Shown here piece after piece: positions 1-7,412 of a stretch of DNA of 10,752 nucleotides. Every line of letters begins with the position of its first letter. The stretch's first letter is position 1. Position numbers and translations under genes: made by a program. Origin of the DNA: an uncultured Eubacteriales bacterium (GTDB taxonomy: Bacteria > Bacillota > Clostridia > Oscillospirales > Oscillospiraceae); the NCBI GenBank assembly GCA_900549495.1, contig UROL01000061.1, positions 1 through 10,752 on the forward strand, given 5' to 3'. Under the pieces are notes generated by a model. It made no database searches, was not told the origin of the DNA, and worked only from the letters and a program-made list of their open reading frames with translations.

Positions 1-48
1 CGAGATCAGCCTCGGTCTCGTGGGCTCGGAGATGTGTATAAGAGACAG
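1..48 (+). other. Nextera i7-side adapter left on contig end (artefact)
   Basis: Positions 15-48 match the Nextera read-2 transposase adapter, ending in the 19-bp Tn5 mosaic end AGATGTGTATAAGAGACAG at 30-48. Positions 1-6 (CGAGAT) match the end of the P7 flow-cell primer. Positions 7-14 (CAGCCTCG) sit where the 8-base i7 index belongs and match, from memory, index N710. This is library sequence, not genome. Any translation through it is artificial; the peptide LYTSPSPRDRG appended to the MATE fragment comes from here. Confidence 0.98.
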
Positions 49-389
49 ATGGTGATTACAGAGGCCAGCGCCCCAAGGGTAATGCAGTTGCCGATGGACA
101 GAGCCAACGCCTCCCGGTTCTTCGCACCGTAGTGCTGGGACACCACGATTCCCGCACCGGTAGCCACGCCCACAAAAAGCGCCAGCATCAGATTCAGGAT
201 AGGCGAGGCGCTGCCCACGGCGGAGAGGGCATTGTCCCCCACATACTTTCCCACCACAATGGTATCCACCGTACTGTATAGCTGCTGGGCCAGGTTGCCT
301 ATGAGCATGGGAACCGCAAACTGGGTAATCTGCTTCCAGGGCCTGCCAATGGTCATGTCCTGGGCGGTAAAGAGTCGATTCAAATTCAT
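49..389 (-). CDS. MATE family efflux transporter, N-terminal fragment
   Basis: This is the first ~113 residues of a MATE (multi-antimicrobial extrusion) antiporter, an inner-membrane protein of about 450 residues and 12 helices that exports drugs or cationic compounds using a Na+ or H+ gradient. The family pattern is clear: FAVPMLIGNLAQQLYSTVD, then DTIVVGKYVG and a GSASPILNLMLALFVGVATGAG helix block, followed by SQHYGAKN, as in clostridial MATE proteins. The gene is cut by the contig end; residues after about ITIC are adapter translation. The start is uncertain. ATG at 389 gives MNLNRLFTAQDM but has no clear Shine-Dalgarno. Alternatives are ATG at 416 and ATG at 356, and an AGGAGG at 472-477 has no ordinary start codon at the right distance. 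The gene lies 158 nt beyond the glycosidase operon and past a terminator-like hairpin, so it is probably not part of the sugar locus. Confidence 0.88.
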
Positions 390-480
390 TTTTCTGAGCA
401 CATCCGTTTCCGGCATCCGGTAGCGATGCCTTGCAAGAGTCTGTTGTCCGAAAGATTTATTGGGAATTCTTCCTCCTGAA

Positions 481-518
481 TGTAAAGGGCCGCCTCTGCA
501 CAATGCGGCAGAGGCGGC
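481..518 (-). terminator. Rho-independent terminator-like hairpin after the glycosidase genes
   Basis: A perfect 11-bp GC-rich inverted repeat pairs 489-499 (GCCGCCTCTGC) with 508-518 (GCAGAGGCGGC) around an 8-nt loop. Read on the minus strand the stem is followed by CCTTTACATT, a short and imperfect U-tract. It starts 30 nt after the stop of the beta-helix gene, where an operon terminator is expected. The opposite strand has no T-run after the stem, so leftward termination is favoured. The weak U-tract may allow some read-through into the MATE gene. Confidence 0.65.
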
Positions 519-547
519 TAATTGGAGGGAAGGGGTTTATCCGTTAT

Positions 548-2602
548 TTATGCGTGCTCTGCCAGGACGCACTGTGCAGTCTGCCCGGAGGCAAAGGGGC
601 CGGGGATGGTGGCAGTGCCACGGTGGTCTCCCAGGAAGTCCTCATTGAACATGATTGCAGTGCCATCGGTGTTCTCAAAGCGCTCCTCCGGCTCGAATGC
701 CTGGCCCAGGATGTCGCTGTGAATCATGCCGCACCGGAAGTCCTGCAAGAAGTCGTAGACGTTGGTGTCCAGGGTGTATTTGCCGTCCTTCTCCACCAGC
801 TCCAGCTTCACGGGGCTGGTGTTGTCCACCAGCTTGTTGGCCTCCCGGTTCCAGGGCAGTGCACCGCAGAAGTAGGCGTTGCCGTCCACCCATACAGGCA
901 GGTGCTCGAAGTGGTAATCCATCAGCTCCATCATGGTCGTCATGTCGGCCCGCTCACCCAGCTTGAACTTGGCAACCCACTCTTCATAGGTGGGGTACTC
1001 ATCCCACACGGCGTTGCCGGCGCGGTCGTTTTCCACTGCGTTGAAGCCCATGGACTCGGAGGCCTTCTTGTTCTCTTCATAGGGATACTTCTGGACGAAG
1101 ATGTTATTGTACACCCGGTTATCCCCGTGGAGAATGGTCATGAATCCGGCCACCTCGGTGCGGTGGGGAATGTGATAGGGGGTATAGCGGCGCTGGCTTG
1201 CACCCTTGGAGGTGACCATATCGGTACCGGCACCCACGCAGGTGAAGGCACCGGCAACCAGGTTGTGAACCACGGCCACGCCCTGGGTTGCCCAGCGGAC
1301 GGAGGCCTCGGACAGCAGCACATTGTTGTCAATCAGCGTGGGGCCGTGGCCGACCTCCACAAAGATGTCCTGGCTCATCTTCATCATGCCCGCATCCACG
1401 CCCTTGGGGGGATGGTTGTCATGGAGCAGGTTCTGGGTGATGCGGGTGCCCTGGGCCTGCCAGTCGCACCAGATGCCCATGGTGCAGTGGTGAATGTGGT
1501 TGCGGCGGAAGGTCACGTCAATGGCAGCGTGGAACTTGATGCCGCCCATCTCGGCGCCGGTGAGCTGCTGAGAGTTGTTGATGTTGTGGATGTGGTTATC
1601 CTCGATGATAGAGAATACGCAGCCCATTCTGCCCACAATACCGGCCTGACCGCAGTCGTGAATATGGCACCGGCGGACAATGTGGGAGCCTACAGTTTCC
1701 TTGGTCCAGCCATCGTACTGGGCGATGCACACAGCGTCCCGCTCCATCTGGGTGGGGCTCTTTACATGCTTGTTGGTAAAGTAATTGTCGTTGCCCTTCT
1801 CGGTCTGGTGATAGTTGCCAAGGGAAATGCCGCAGCAGCGGGAGTTGGAGATATCGCAGTCCTCAATAATCCAGCCCTTGGACCAGTGGGCGCCAATCAT
1901 TCCGTCCTGGAATGCGGCAGGAGGTGCCCAGTTGGTGGCGGCCTTGTCCACCACGAAGCCGCTGAGGGTGATATAGCTCACGCCCTTCTTGTCGGGCATA
2001 AAGCAGTTGTTGCGGACGTTGATTTCCACGCACTCCTCATTGGGGTTCTTGCCCTGGAAGTTGGCATAGATGGTGGTCTGCTTCTCCCCCACCTCTGCAA
2101 ACCACTTATAGACGGAAAGCTCCGGCTGCCAGGAGCGCTGGAACACCTCTCCCCGGACGCACTCTTCCAGGGTGAAGGTCTCGTAGAACATCTGGTCATT
2201 CATGTACACAGCGCCCCGGTGCATATCCAAAATCTTGCCGGTTGCCGGGTCCTTGGGGTAGAAATACCAGTCGCCGATGACCGGCTCCTTAAAGGGATTG
2301 AAGGTGCCGAAGATGCCGTTGTCCACCTTGGCCATCCAAGTGGTGCCCTGATAGGGAACCCAGCCGGTGAGCAGCTCCGCACCGGTGATGCGGGCCCCCA
2401 AGGGCTTCTCGGAGCGGTACTCAATTCTGGCATCCTCCCGACCGGCATGGACGGGGTTGACATACTCCCGATAAACACCGGGTGCCACAGAAACCACATC
2501 CCCAGGCCGGGCAATCTTTGCAGCGGTGTTGATGTGCTTGAAGGGCATCTGCTTGCTTCCGTTGCCATCACGAGGGGCAGCGGCATTGACATAGTAAATC
2601 AT
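548..2602 (-). CDS. GH120-type beta-xylosidase, right-handed parallel beta-helix
   Basis: This is a 684-residue cytoplasmic protein (no signal peptide) that I recognise as glycoside hydrolase family 120, typified by Thermoanaerobacterium saccharolyticum XylC, a retaining beta-xylosidase. The N-terminus (YYVNAAAP, then GDVVSVAPGVYREYV near 34-48) is the DUF1565-like cap of beta-helix enzymes. Family-diagnostic stretches are TTIYANFQG (176-184), EINVRNNCF (193-201), GAHWSKGWIIED (237-248), GIKFHAAIDV (354-363), GIWCDWQAQGTR (376-387) and IFVEVGHGP (413-421). From recalled XylC residues, Asp382 and Glu405, the likely nucleophile is D380 and the acid/base E416, both present. Here they are 36 residues apart instead of 23, an apparent 13-residue insertion around 397-411. 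ATG at 2602 has AAAAGGAG 7 nt upstream. The gene follows GH3 by 18 nt, so the two are surely cotranscribed. Expected role: release of xylose from imported xylo-oligosaccharides or xylosides. The exact substrate is inferred. Confidence 0.86.
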   Translation of the reverse strand: MIYYVNAAAPRDGNGSKQMPFKHINTAAKIARPGDVVSVAPGVYREYVNPVHAGREDARIEYRSEKPLGARITGAELLTGWVPYQGTTWMAKVDNGIFGTFNPFKEPVIGDWYFYPKDPATGKILDMHRGAVYMNDQMFYETFTLEECVRGEVFQRSWQPELSVYKWFAEVGEKQTTIYANFQGKNPNEECVEINVRNNCFMPDKKGVSYITLSGFVVDKAATNWAPPAAFQDGMIGAHWSKGWIIEDCDISNSRCCGISLGNYHQTEKGNDNYFTNKHVKSPTQMERDAVCIAQYDGWTKETVGSHIVRRCHIHDCGQAGIVGRMGCVFSIIEDNHIHNINNSQQLTGAEMGGIKFHAAIDVTFRRNHIHHCTMGIWCDWQAQGTRITQNLLHDNHPPKGVDAGMMKMSQDIFVEVGHGPTLIDNNVLLSEASVRWATQGVAVVHNLVAGAFTCVGAGTDMVTSKGASQRRYTPYHIPHRTEVAGFMTILHGDNRVYNNIFVQKYPYEENKKASESMGFNAVENDRAGNAVWDEYPTYEEWVAKFKLGERADMTTMMELMDYHFEHLPVWVDGNAYFCGALPWNREANKLVDNTSPVKLELVEKDGKYTLDTNVYDFLQDFRCGMIHSDILGQAFEPEERFENTDGTAIMFNEDFLGDHRGTATIPGPFASGQTAQCVLAEHA

Positions 2603-2620
2603 GTGAAAGCTCCTTTTTAC

Positions 2621-4990
2621 TTATTCTACGGTGCTCTGTGCAAAGAAGCCCCGCTTGGTGTGGTCGATAACCTGGGTCTTATCCAGGGTCACGGTTTCTT
2701 CATAGATAGGCTCCGCGCTGTTTCTGCCAAAGAAGAAGCGGAATGCACCTGCCTCTACCACCCATTCGCCTTGGTCATTCCGGAAGGCCAATTGGTCAAG
2801 GCCAAAGGTGAAGGTTACCCGCTTGCTCTGGCCGGGCTCCAGCGAGATACGGCAGAAGCCAATCAGCTCCTGCTCCGGGCGGATCAGGGAAGCCACGCAG
2901 TCCGTGCCATAGAGCTGCACCACCTCGTCGCCGGAACAGCTGCCGGTGTTGCGCACGGTGACACCGGCTGTTACCTGCAAGCCATCCAGTGCAACCCCGG
3001 AATTCTCGTAGGCAAAATTGGTATAGCTTAATCCAAAGCCGAAGGGCAGCCTGGGGGTTGCCGGAACATCCAGATAGCCATCCCGGTTCAGTGCCCCACG
3101 GAGGAAGGAGGGAAGGGCGGTGCCCCGGTGGAGGTAGTGCGCCACGGGGGTATGTCCATCTACTCTGGGAACATCCATCTGCATCCGTCCGCCGGGATTG
3201 TTCTCGCCGGTGAGTGTTTCAGCAATGGCAACGCCACCATAGGTACAGCAGAGCCAGCCCTCCAGGATTGCAGGAACATGTTCATAGGCCCATTCGCAAA
3301 CCAGGGGCCGACTGTCAGTATGCACCAAAACCATTCTGGGATTGGCCGCATATACCGCTCTCAGCAGTTCCTCCTGGGCACCGGGCAAGCCAACATGGAT
3401 ACTGTCGCCGCCCTCGCCGCTGTTACAGAACATACCCCAGCCGTTTCGGCCGCCCAAAGTCATGATAACCACATCTGCCTCTTTGGCTGCCTCTGTCGCT
3501 TCCGCGAAGTTGCGGATGTTGGGGTTGGAATAGTCACACCCCTCCACAAACGTCACCTGCTCAAAGCGGTCCGACAGTGCCTCTCTGACCGTACGAAGCT
3601 CCGGATAGGCCATGCGGATAATCTCGTCCGCAGCATGGAAGTCCAGCTTTTTACAGGAAAGGGGATTGCTTGTAAACATATCCTCTGCGGATGTTTCCTC
3701 CAGTCCGGCCATTCCGCCGCCGCCCATCCCCAGCTCCACGCTGCTGGGCCAGGTATATCCGGCGAAGTGTGCCCGGGGCGCATCGCCCATGGGGCCAATC
3801 ACTGCCAAACGGAGCTTGCGGTCGTTCAGGGGGAGGATGCCGTCATTCTTTGTCAGAGTCATTGCTTTTTCCGCCGCACGCTTGGACATCTTATTATTTT
3901 CGGAATTGTCCATAGCTGCTTGCAGGGCATCCATATCGGGATAGGGATTTTCAAACAGTCCCAGGCTGAATTTCAGCTCCAGAACCCGCAGAACACTACG
4001 ATTGATATAGGAAATATCAAATTTCCCCTGATCGGCATCCTCTGCCATCTGCTCATTGTAGCCATACGGCATGGGGCACTCTAAATCCAGACCGGCTGCC
4101 AAACACTGTTCGCCGGCATCGCTGGGCGTTTCAGCGGTACGGAAGACATTTACCAGGCGGTTGACGGACATATAGTCGCTGACCACAAGGCCGTCAAACC
4201 CCAGGTCATCTCGCAGAAGGTCCGTGAGGATCTCCTTGCTGGCACATATTGGCTTACCGTTATACTCGGAATAGCTGTTCATCACAGACATTACCTTGCC
4301 CTGTCGGATAGCGGCCTCAAAGGGTTTGGCATAGACTTCCCGAATTTCCCGGTCATCCGCCACAGTACGAGCCATATTCAATCCGCCGCTGGTGGAAGAA
4401 TAGCCCAGGAAATGCTTCAGCGTCGCTGCCACTCCGATTTTGGGATTCTCCCCCTGCAGGCCCTGGACAAATGCCGTGCCCATCTGGGCGCAGAGAGTGG
4501 GGTCGCCGCCGTAGGTCTCGTTCACCCGCCCCCAACGCAAATCTCTTGCCACATCCACCACGGGAGACAGCGCCTGGCGCAGTCCGATGGCCGTCATCTG
4601 CTTGCGGCTGCGCTCGCTCATATCCCGAACGATTTCCGGGGCAAAGGTGGCCCCCAGAGAAATGGAGGTTGGGAAGCACTGTGCTCCCGCCACAATGGGA
4701 CCGGAAAGTGCCTCACAGTGGAAAAGCACAGGGATGCCCAGGCGGGTCTTCTCCTGCATGTACTTCTGCACACTGGTAATGGTCGCCGCCATATCCGCAG
4801 CAGTGCTGCTCATTAAGTCCATCTCGCCCATACCATCGCCAAGACCGGCATTGGGGATTGTCTCCTCTGTCAGTCCCATAGCCATTTGGCAGTTCAGCTG
4901 GCGAACCTTTTCCAGGGTGGTCATCCGACTGAGCAGGTCCTTTGCACGCTCCCTGGGGGAAAGTGCAGGGTTCTGGTAGGGATATTGCAT
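2621..4990 (-). CDS. Glycoside hydrolase family 3, beta-glycosidase (beta-xylosidase or beta-glucosidase)
   Basis: A 789-residue retaining beta-glycosidase with the full GH3 layout: N-terminal (beta/alpha)8 domain (~15-350), C-terminal alpha/beta sandwich (~375-610) and a C-terminal fibronectin-III-like domain (~670-757). Motifs seen are RWGRVNETYGGDP (152-164), LKHFLGY with K192-H193, MNSYSEYNGKP (237-247) and GFDGLVVSDYMS (264-275), in which D272 is the nucleophile. E526 in SGEGGDS (524-530) is the likely acid/base, where many members have GxDR. The start of the FnIII-like part (GDEVVQLY) and its PEQELIGF are typical. No signal peptide is present, so the enzyme is intracellular. ATG at 4990 has GAAGGAGG 7 nt upstream. 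The gene is 18 nt before the GH120 gene and 90 nt after permease 2, with a hairpin between. GH3 members of this shape act on xylosides, glucosides or other linkages; the GH120 neighbour favours beta-xylosides, but this is inference. Confidence 0.93.
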   Translation of the reverse strand: MQYPYQNPALSPRERAKDLLSRMTTLEKVRQLNCQMAMGLTEETIPNAGLGDGMGEMDLMSSTAADMAATITSVQKYMQEKTRLGIPVLFHCEALSGPIVAGAQCFPTSISLGATFAPEIVRDMSERSRKQMTAIGLRQALSPVVDVARDLRWGRVNETYGGDPTLCAQMGTAFVQGLQGENPKIGVAATLKHFLGYSSTSGGLNMARTVADDREIREVYAKPFEAAIRQGKVMSVMNSYSEYNGKPICASKEILTDLLRDDLGFDGLVVSDYMSVNRLVNVFRTAETPSDAGEQCLAAGLDLECPMPYGYNEQMAEDADQGKFDISYINRSVLRVLELKFSLGLFENPYPDMDALQAAMDNSENNKMSKRAAEKAMTLTKNDGILPLNDRKLRLAVIGPMGDAPRAHFAGYTWPSSVELGMGGGGMAGLEETSAEDMFTSNPLSCKKLDFHAADEIIRMAYPELRTVREALSDRFEQVTFVEGCDYSNPNIRNFAEATEAAKEADVVIMTLGGRNGWGMFCNSGEGGDSIHVGLPGAQEELLRAVYAANPRMVLVHTDSRPLVCEWAYEHVPAILEGWLCCTYGGVAIAETLTGENNPGGRMQMDVPRVDGHTPVAHYLHRGTALPSFLRGALNRDGYLDVPATPRLPFGFGLSYTNFAYENSGVALDGLQVTAGVTVRNTGSCSGDEVVQLYGTDCVASLIRPEQELIGFCRISLEPGQSKRVTFTFGLDQLAFRNDQGEWVVEAGAFRFFFGRNSAEPIYEETVTLDKTQVIDHTKRGFFAQSTVE

Positions 4991-5019
4991 TAAAAATCCT
5001 CCTTCATTCAGTATTCAAC

Positions 5020-5057
5020 AAAGTAAAAAGGGGGAGAAGCCATCCTCCTCCCCCCTT
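5020..5057 (-). terminator. Internal terminator/attenuator between permease 2 and GH3
   Basis: Positions 5030-5036 (GGGGGAG) pair with 5048-5054 (CTCCCCC) around an 11-nt loop. On the minus strand the stem is followed directly by TTTTTACTTTG, a good U-tract. It sits 24 nt past the permease 2 stop. Only about 30 nt separate the U-tract from the GH3 start and I see no promoter there, so GH3 and GH120 probably depend on read-through. The hairpin would then lower enzyme expression relative to the transporter or act as a regulated attenuator. Confidence 0.6.
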
Positions 5058-5080
5058 CTTCCATATGCGGTTGGCCAGAA

Positions 5081-6094
5081 TCAGCCTGCCTGTGCGGCCT
5101 TGGCGTAGGCCTCGTCGCACTCCAGCTTGAACTGTGCATCTAGCTTGCGTCTTTCAAAGACACCGGAGTTTGCCTGAATTACCAGCAGAATCAGCAGGAA
5201 GAAGCCCTGAACGATGTCCCGGACAGTGGAGGATACGCCCATTGCCACGAAGCCGTTGGTCATCATCTTCATGGCAAAACCGCCCAGGGGAATGGCAATG
5301 GTCATATCACAGTACCGAGCGATGAACATTGCAATAAACATGCCCATAAATCCGTCCATCATAATGGTCATGGAGCCCATGGTGGTGACGTTGCGAACCT
5401 CACCCATGTTGCTGACATACAGCACAGCGCCTATACCCAGGAATACAGAGCCCAGCACGAAGGATAGGAGCTTAATCTTGTCGCTGTTCAGGCCCACAGA
5501 GTTTGCAATTGCCTGGTTGCTTCCCAAGGCACGCATGTTGTGGCCGAAAGCTGTCTTGTTATAGATGATGTAGAAGATTGCTGCCATCACCGCCAGAACC
5601 ACAAAGCAGTAGGGCTGCCGGGTCAGGATGGTCATCTTCATGTTGCTGGATATATTCAGGCCGTTGGGGACAATGGCCTTGGGGAAGGATTCCCACACCA
5701 GCATCATGCCGATGGTCAGCACAATGCAGGGAACCCGCATGAGATTGTACAGCAAGCCGTTGACCGCACCCTCGGCAACACAAACCAGCAGGCAGAACAG
5801 CACCAGGCCAAACGCACCCGTTCCGGTCATCTTCGCCAGGGTTCCGCCGATGATACCTGCGAACAGCATCATGCCTCCGGCTGAGAAGTTCATCATTCCC
5901 AGGCACATATTCAGCATCAGGCCATAGCAGATAATAGTCGGCTGAACAGTCTGCCGCAGGGTGGTAATCAGCATCTTGGTGGACGCACTCTTGCCACCTG
6001 TCAGAATCACAAACGCCAGCCAGATTCCCACGGGAATAATCAGTGCCTTCAGCGTGTTGAGCAGCAGCGTTACCGCCTTATTTCGTTGTTTCAA
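5081..6094 (-). CDS. CUT2-type sugar ABC transporter permease 2 (RbsC/BPD_transp_2 family)
   Basis: A 337-residue polytopic membrane protein of the ribose/xylose/branched-chain-type permease family, with hydrophobic helices spread from about residue 12 to 305 and a charged cytoplasmic tail (VFERRKLDAQFKLECDEAY). GMMNFSAGGMM (66-76) corresponds to the family GGIDLSVGS motif. ALGSNQAIANSVGL (189-202) corresponds to the cytoplasmic loop GxNxxAAxxxGI that contacts the ATPase. The usual late VxGGxxxxGG motif is not evident; the region reads MDGFMGMFIAMFIARY. The chosen start is TTG at 6094, because TAAGAGGTGAT lies 4 nt before it with its AGAGG core 8 nt upstream. A GTG at 6103 overlaps that ribosome binding site and is unlikely. 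It should pair with permease 1 as a heterodimer in one importer, as LsrC/LsrD and YtfT/YjfF do. Confidence 0.88.
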   Translation of the reverse strand: MKQRNKAVTLLLNTLKALIIPVGIWLAFVILTGGKSASTKMLITTLRQTVQPTIICYGLMLNMCLGMMNFSAGGMMLFAGIIGGTLAKMTGTGAFGLVLFCLLVCVAEGAVNGLLYNLMRVPCIVLTIGMMLVWESFPKAIVPNGLNISSNMKMTILTRQPYCFVVLAVMAAIFYIIYNKTAFGHNMRALGSNQAIANSVGLNSDKIKLLSFVLGSVFLGIGAVLYVSNMGEVRNVTTMGSMTIMMDGFMGMFIAMFIARYCDMTIAIPLGGFAMKMMTNGFVAMGVSSTVRDIVQGFFLLILLVIQANSGVFERRKLDAQFKLECDEAYAKAAQAG

Positions 6095-6098
6095 TGTA

Positions 6099-6109
6099 AT
6101 CACCTCTTA
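6099..6109 (-). promoter_or_regulatory. Shine-Dalgarno that selects the TTG start of permease 2
   Basis: The minus strand reads TAAGAGGTGAT, close to a full anti-16S match (TAAGGAGGTGAT with one base missing). The AGAGG core ends 8 nt before TTG at 6094..6092, which is ideal spacing. The in-frame GTG at 6103..6101 lies inside this site and has no purine-rich sequence ahead of it. The protein therefore most likely begins MKQRNKAV. Confidence 0.75.
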
Positions 6110-6117
6110 GATAAGTG

Positions 6118-6131
6118 GGGATCAGCATCCC
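6118..6131 (-). other. Small hairpin between substrate-binding protein and permease 2
   Basis: GGGAT (6118-6122) pairs perfectly with ATCCC (6127-6131) around a 4-nt loop, in the 61-nt gap after the binding-protein stop at 6156. There is no T-run after it on the minus strand, so it is not a terminator. It could protect the 3' end of a processed binding-protein mRNA, but a 5-bp stem is close to chance. Confidence 0.25.
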
Positions 6132-6155
6132 TCAGGTGCGGACAGGACCGGACAA

Positions 6156-7349
6156 TTACTTCTCGTAATAATAAGCGTGGCGGGCCATAATATCGGGCAG
6201 GGAGTAGGTTACAGCTTCCTTCTCGAAATCGGCATAGGTAATGTCGGGGTTGAAGTAGTGAATCATATTGGCAATCTCGTCAGCATCATAGGTGGGCAGA
6301 GCGCCTTCTACGTACTTCACATAGGACTCATAATCCTCATAGGACTTGATTTCAATGTACTGACGAACCAGGGGCTTTGTGGGGTCAGGGATGATGCGGG
6401 TGCCGTCAATCAGGTAGTTATACAGGATAGCCCAGGCCACCATGGCGGTTGCATACTGGCCGCCGCAGGTCCACACCTGAACGCCCTTCTTGAAATAGTT
6501 ACCGGTCATGGAAGAAATGTCCACTGCGGCAATCTTGATGGAGCCATTGGCCATACCCTCGGATTCCAATGCCGTGTACACACCGTCAACCATAGCGGAG
6601 AAGCCCATACCCTCGATGTTGTTGAAGGAGGCATTGAAGGTAGCCACGTCATCTGCCCACAGGCCCATGGAGTAGTTCTCTGCCAGCAGCTTCATGTCGG
6701 GATGCTCTTCCAAAACCTTGTACATGCCCTTATAGCGGTCATCGTGAGACTTCACGTAGCCCTGGGTCAGGCCGGAGTAGGTAATGTTGCGGCAGCCTGC
6801 GTCGTACAGTGCCTCGATGCAGTGGACGCCGGCCCAAACGTCGTCGTCAATGACGCCGCCCAGGAAATTGTCATAAGCCACACAGCCCTTGATTTCCTCT
6901 TCCAGGGAGGGGAAGCCACAGGCAAAGATGTAAGGAACATTATACTTGTTGGCTACGGCAACCTGTGCAGCGGTGCCACCCACCTGGATAACGCCGTCGA
7001 TGTCACCCTTACTCAGGATGGATTCCAAATTGGTAACGGCCTCGTCACCGGAACCGGCTTCGAAGAAGACCATGTCCACATTATAATTGGATGCCAAATA
7101 TTCCAGAGCGTTCTTAAACTGGGAGCCCAGCTTATCGGTGAACTGCGCATAAGAGAATGCAATCTTGAATGTACCAAACTTTTCGGTGAGCTCTTCCTTG
7201 TTTACCTTAGACTTATTGCCGGAGGAAAGGTCAAAGTTAGCATTGCCCTGCCCGGCGGCGTCGCCGTCAGAGCTGCCAGCCCCATCGCCACAGGCGACCA
7301 GGCCGAACACCATAACCAGTGCCAGAACCATTGCGATAACCTTTTTCAT
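6156..7349 (-). CDS. Sugar ABC transporter substrate-binding lipoprotein (type I periplasmic-binding fold)
   Basis: A 397-residue extracellular solute-binding lipoprotein. The signal is MKK plus a hydrophobic run ending in lipobox LVAC, with C20 as the lipidated cysteine. A Gly/Ser/Asp/Asn-rich linker (21-45) follows, then the two-lobed sugar-binding domain from about residue 58 (FKIAFSYAQFTDKLGSQF). Typical family segments are LSKGDIDGVIQVGG (112-125), NVPYIFACG (137-145), AGCRNITYSGL (184-194) and a second lobe with AMVDGVYTALE (252-262) and IAAVDISS (273-280). The gene has AAGGAG 8 nt before ATG at 7349. It lies between the two permease genes, an uncommon order. It should deliver the ligand to the permease pair and set transporter specificity. 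The ligand cannot be read from sequence; the downstream enzymes suggest a xylose-containing glycoside or xylose itself. Confidence 0.92.
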   Translation of the reverse strand: MKKVIAMVLALVMVFGLVACGDGAGSSDGDAAGQGNANFDLSSGNKSKVNKEELTEKFGTFKIAFSYAQFTDKLGSQFKNALEYLASNYNVDMVFFEAGSGDEAVTNLESILSKGDIDGVIQVGGTAAQVAVANKYNVPYIFACGFPSLEEEIKGCVAYDNFLGGVIDDDVWAGVHCIEALYDAGCRNITYSGLTQGYVKSHDDRYKGMYKVLEEHPDMKLLAENYSMGLWADDVATFNASFNNIEGMGFSAMVDGVYTALESEGMANGSIKIAAVDISSMTGNYFKKGVQVWTCGGQYATAMVAWAILYNYLIDGTRIIPDPTKPLVRQYIEIKSYEDYESYVKYVEGALPTYDADEIANMIHYFNPDITYADFEKEAVTYSLPDIMARHAYYYEK

Positions 7350-7376
7350 GATTGTGTCTCCTTTTGTTTTTATTTA

Positions 7377-7392
7377 TCCGGACAGTGCCGGA
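7377..7392 (-). other. Small hairpin in the leader of the substrate-binding protein gene
   Basis: TCCGG (7377-7381) pairs with CCGGA (7388-7392) around a 6-nt loop, in the 63-nt gap between the permease 1 stop and the binding-protein start. On the minus strand it is followed by an A-rich stretch and then the ribosome binding site, so it is not a terminator. Possible roles are mRNA processing or 5' protection. The short stem keeps confidence low. Confidence 0.25.
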
Positions 7393-7412
7393 GAAGTACG
7401 GTTTATTGCCAA

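Noticed and set aside
30..48. A Tn5 transposon end as a natural mobile element.
   Set aside because: The 19-bp mosaic end is the engineered library version, continuous with index and flow-cell primer sequence, and has a matching partner at the other contig end.
548..2602. Pectate lyase or polysaccharide lyase for the beta-helix protein.
   Set aside because: The N-terminal cap is shared with such lyases, but the central motifs (DWQAQGTR, FVEVGHGP, WSKGWIIED) follow GH120, and there is no signal peptide as expected for a secreted lyase.
431..3031. An 866-codon plus-strand open frame opposite GH120 and the end of GH3, with a further one at 3128-4084.
   Set aside because: Same explanation: both are in codon register with the minus-strand genes, which avoid TTA, CTA and TCA. 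The GH120 and GH3 motifs on the other strand leave no room for a second gene.
6101..6103. GTG as the start of permease 2.
   Set aside because: It lies inside the TAAGAGGTGAT ribosome binding site and has no purine-rich sequence ahead of it; TTG at 6094 is correctly spaced.
6156..7349. BMP-family or amino-acid-type lipoprotein for the binding protein.
   Set aside because: The RbsA/RbsC-type partners and the glycosidases fit a sugar ligand better; sequence alone does not fully exclude it.
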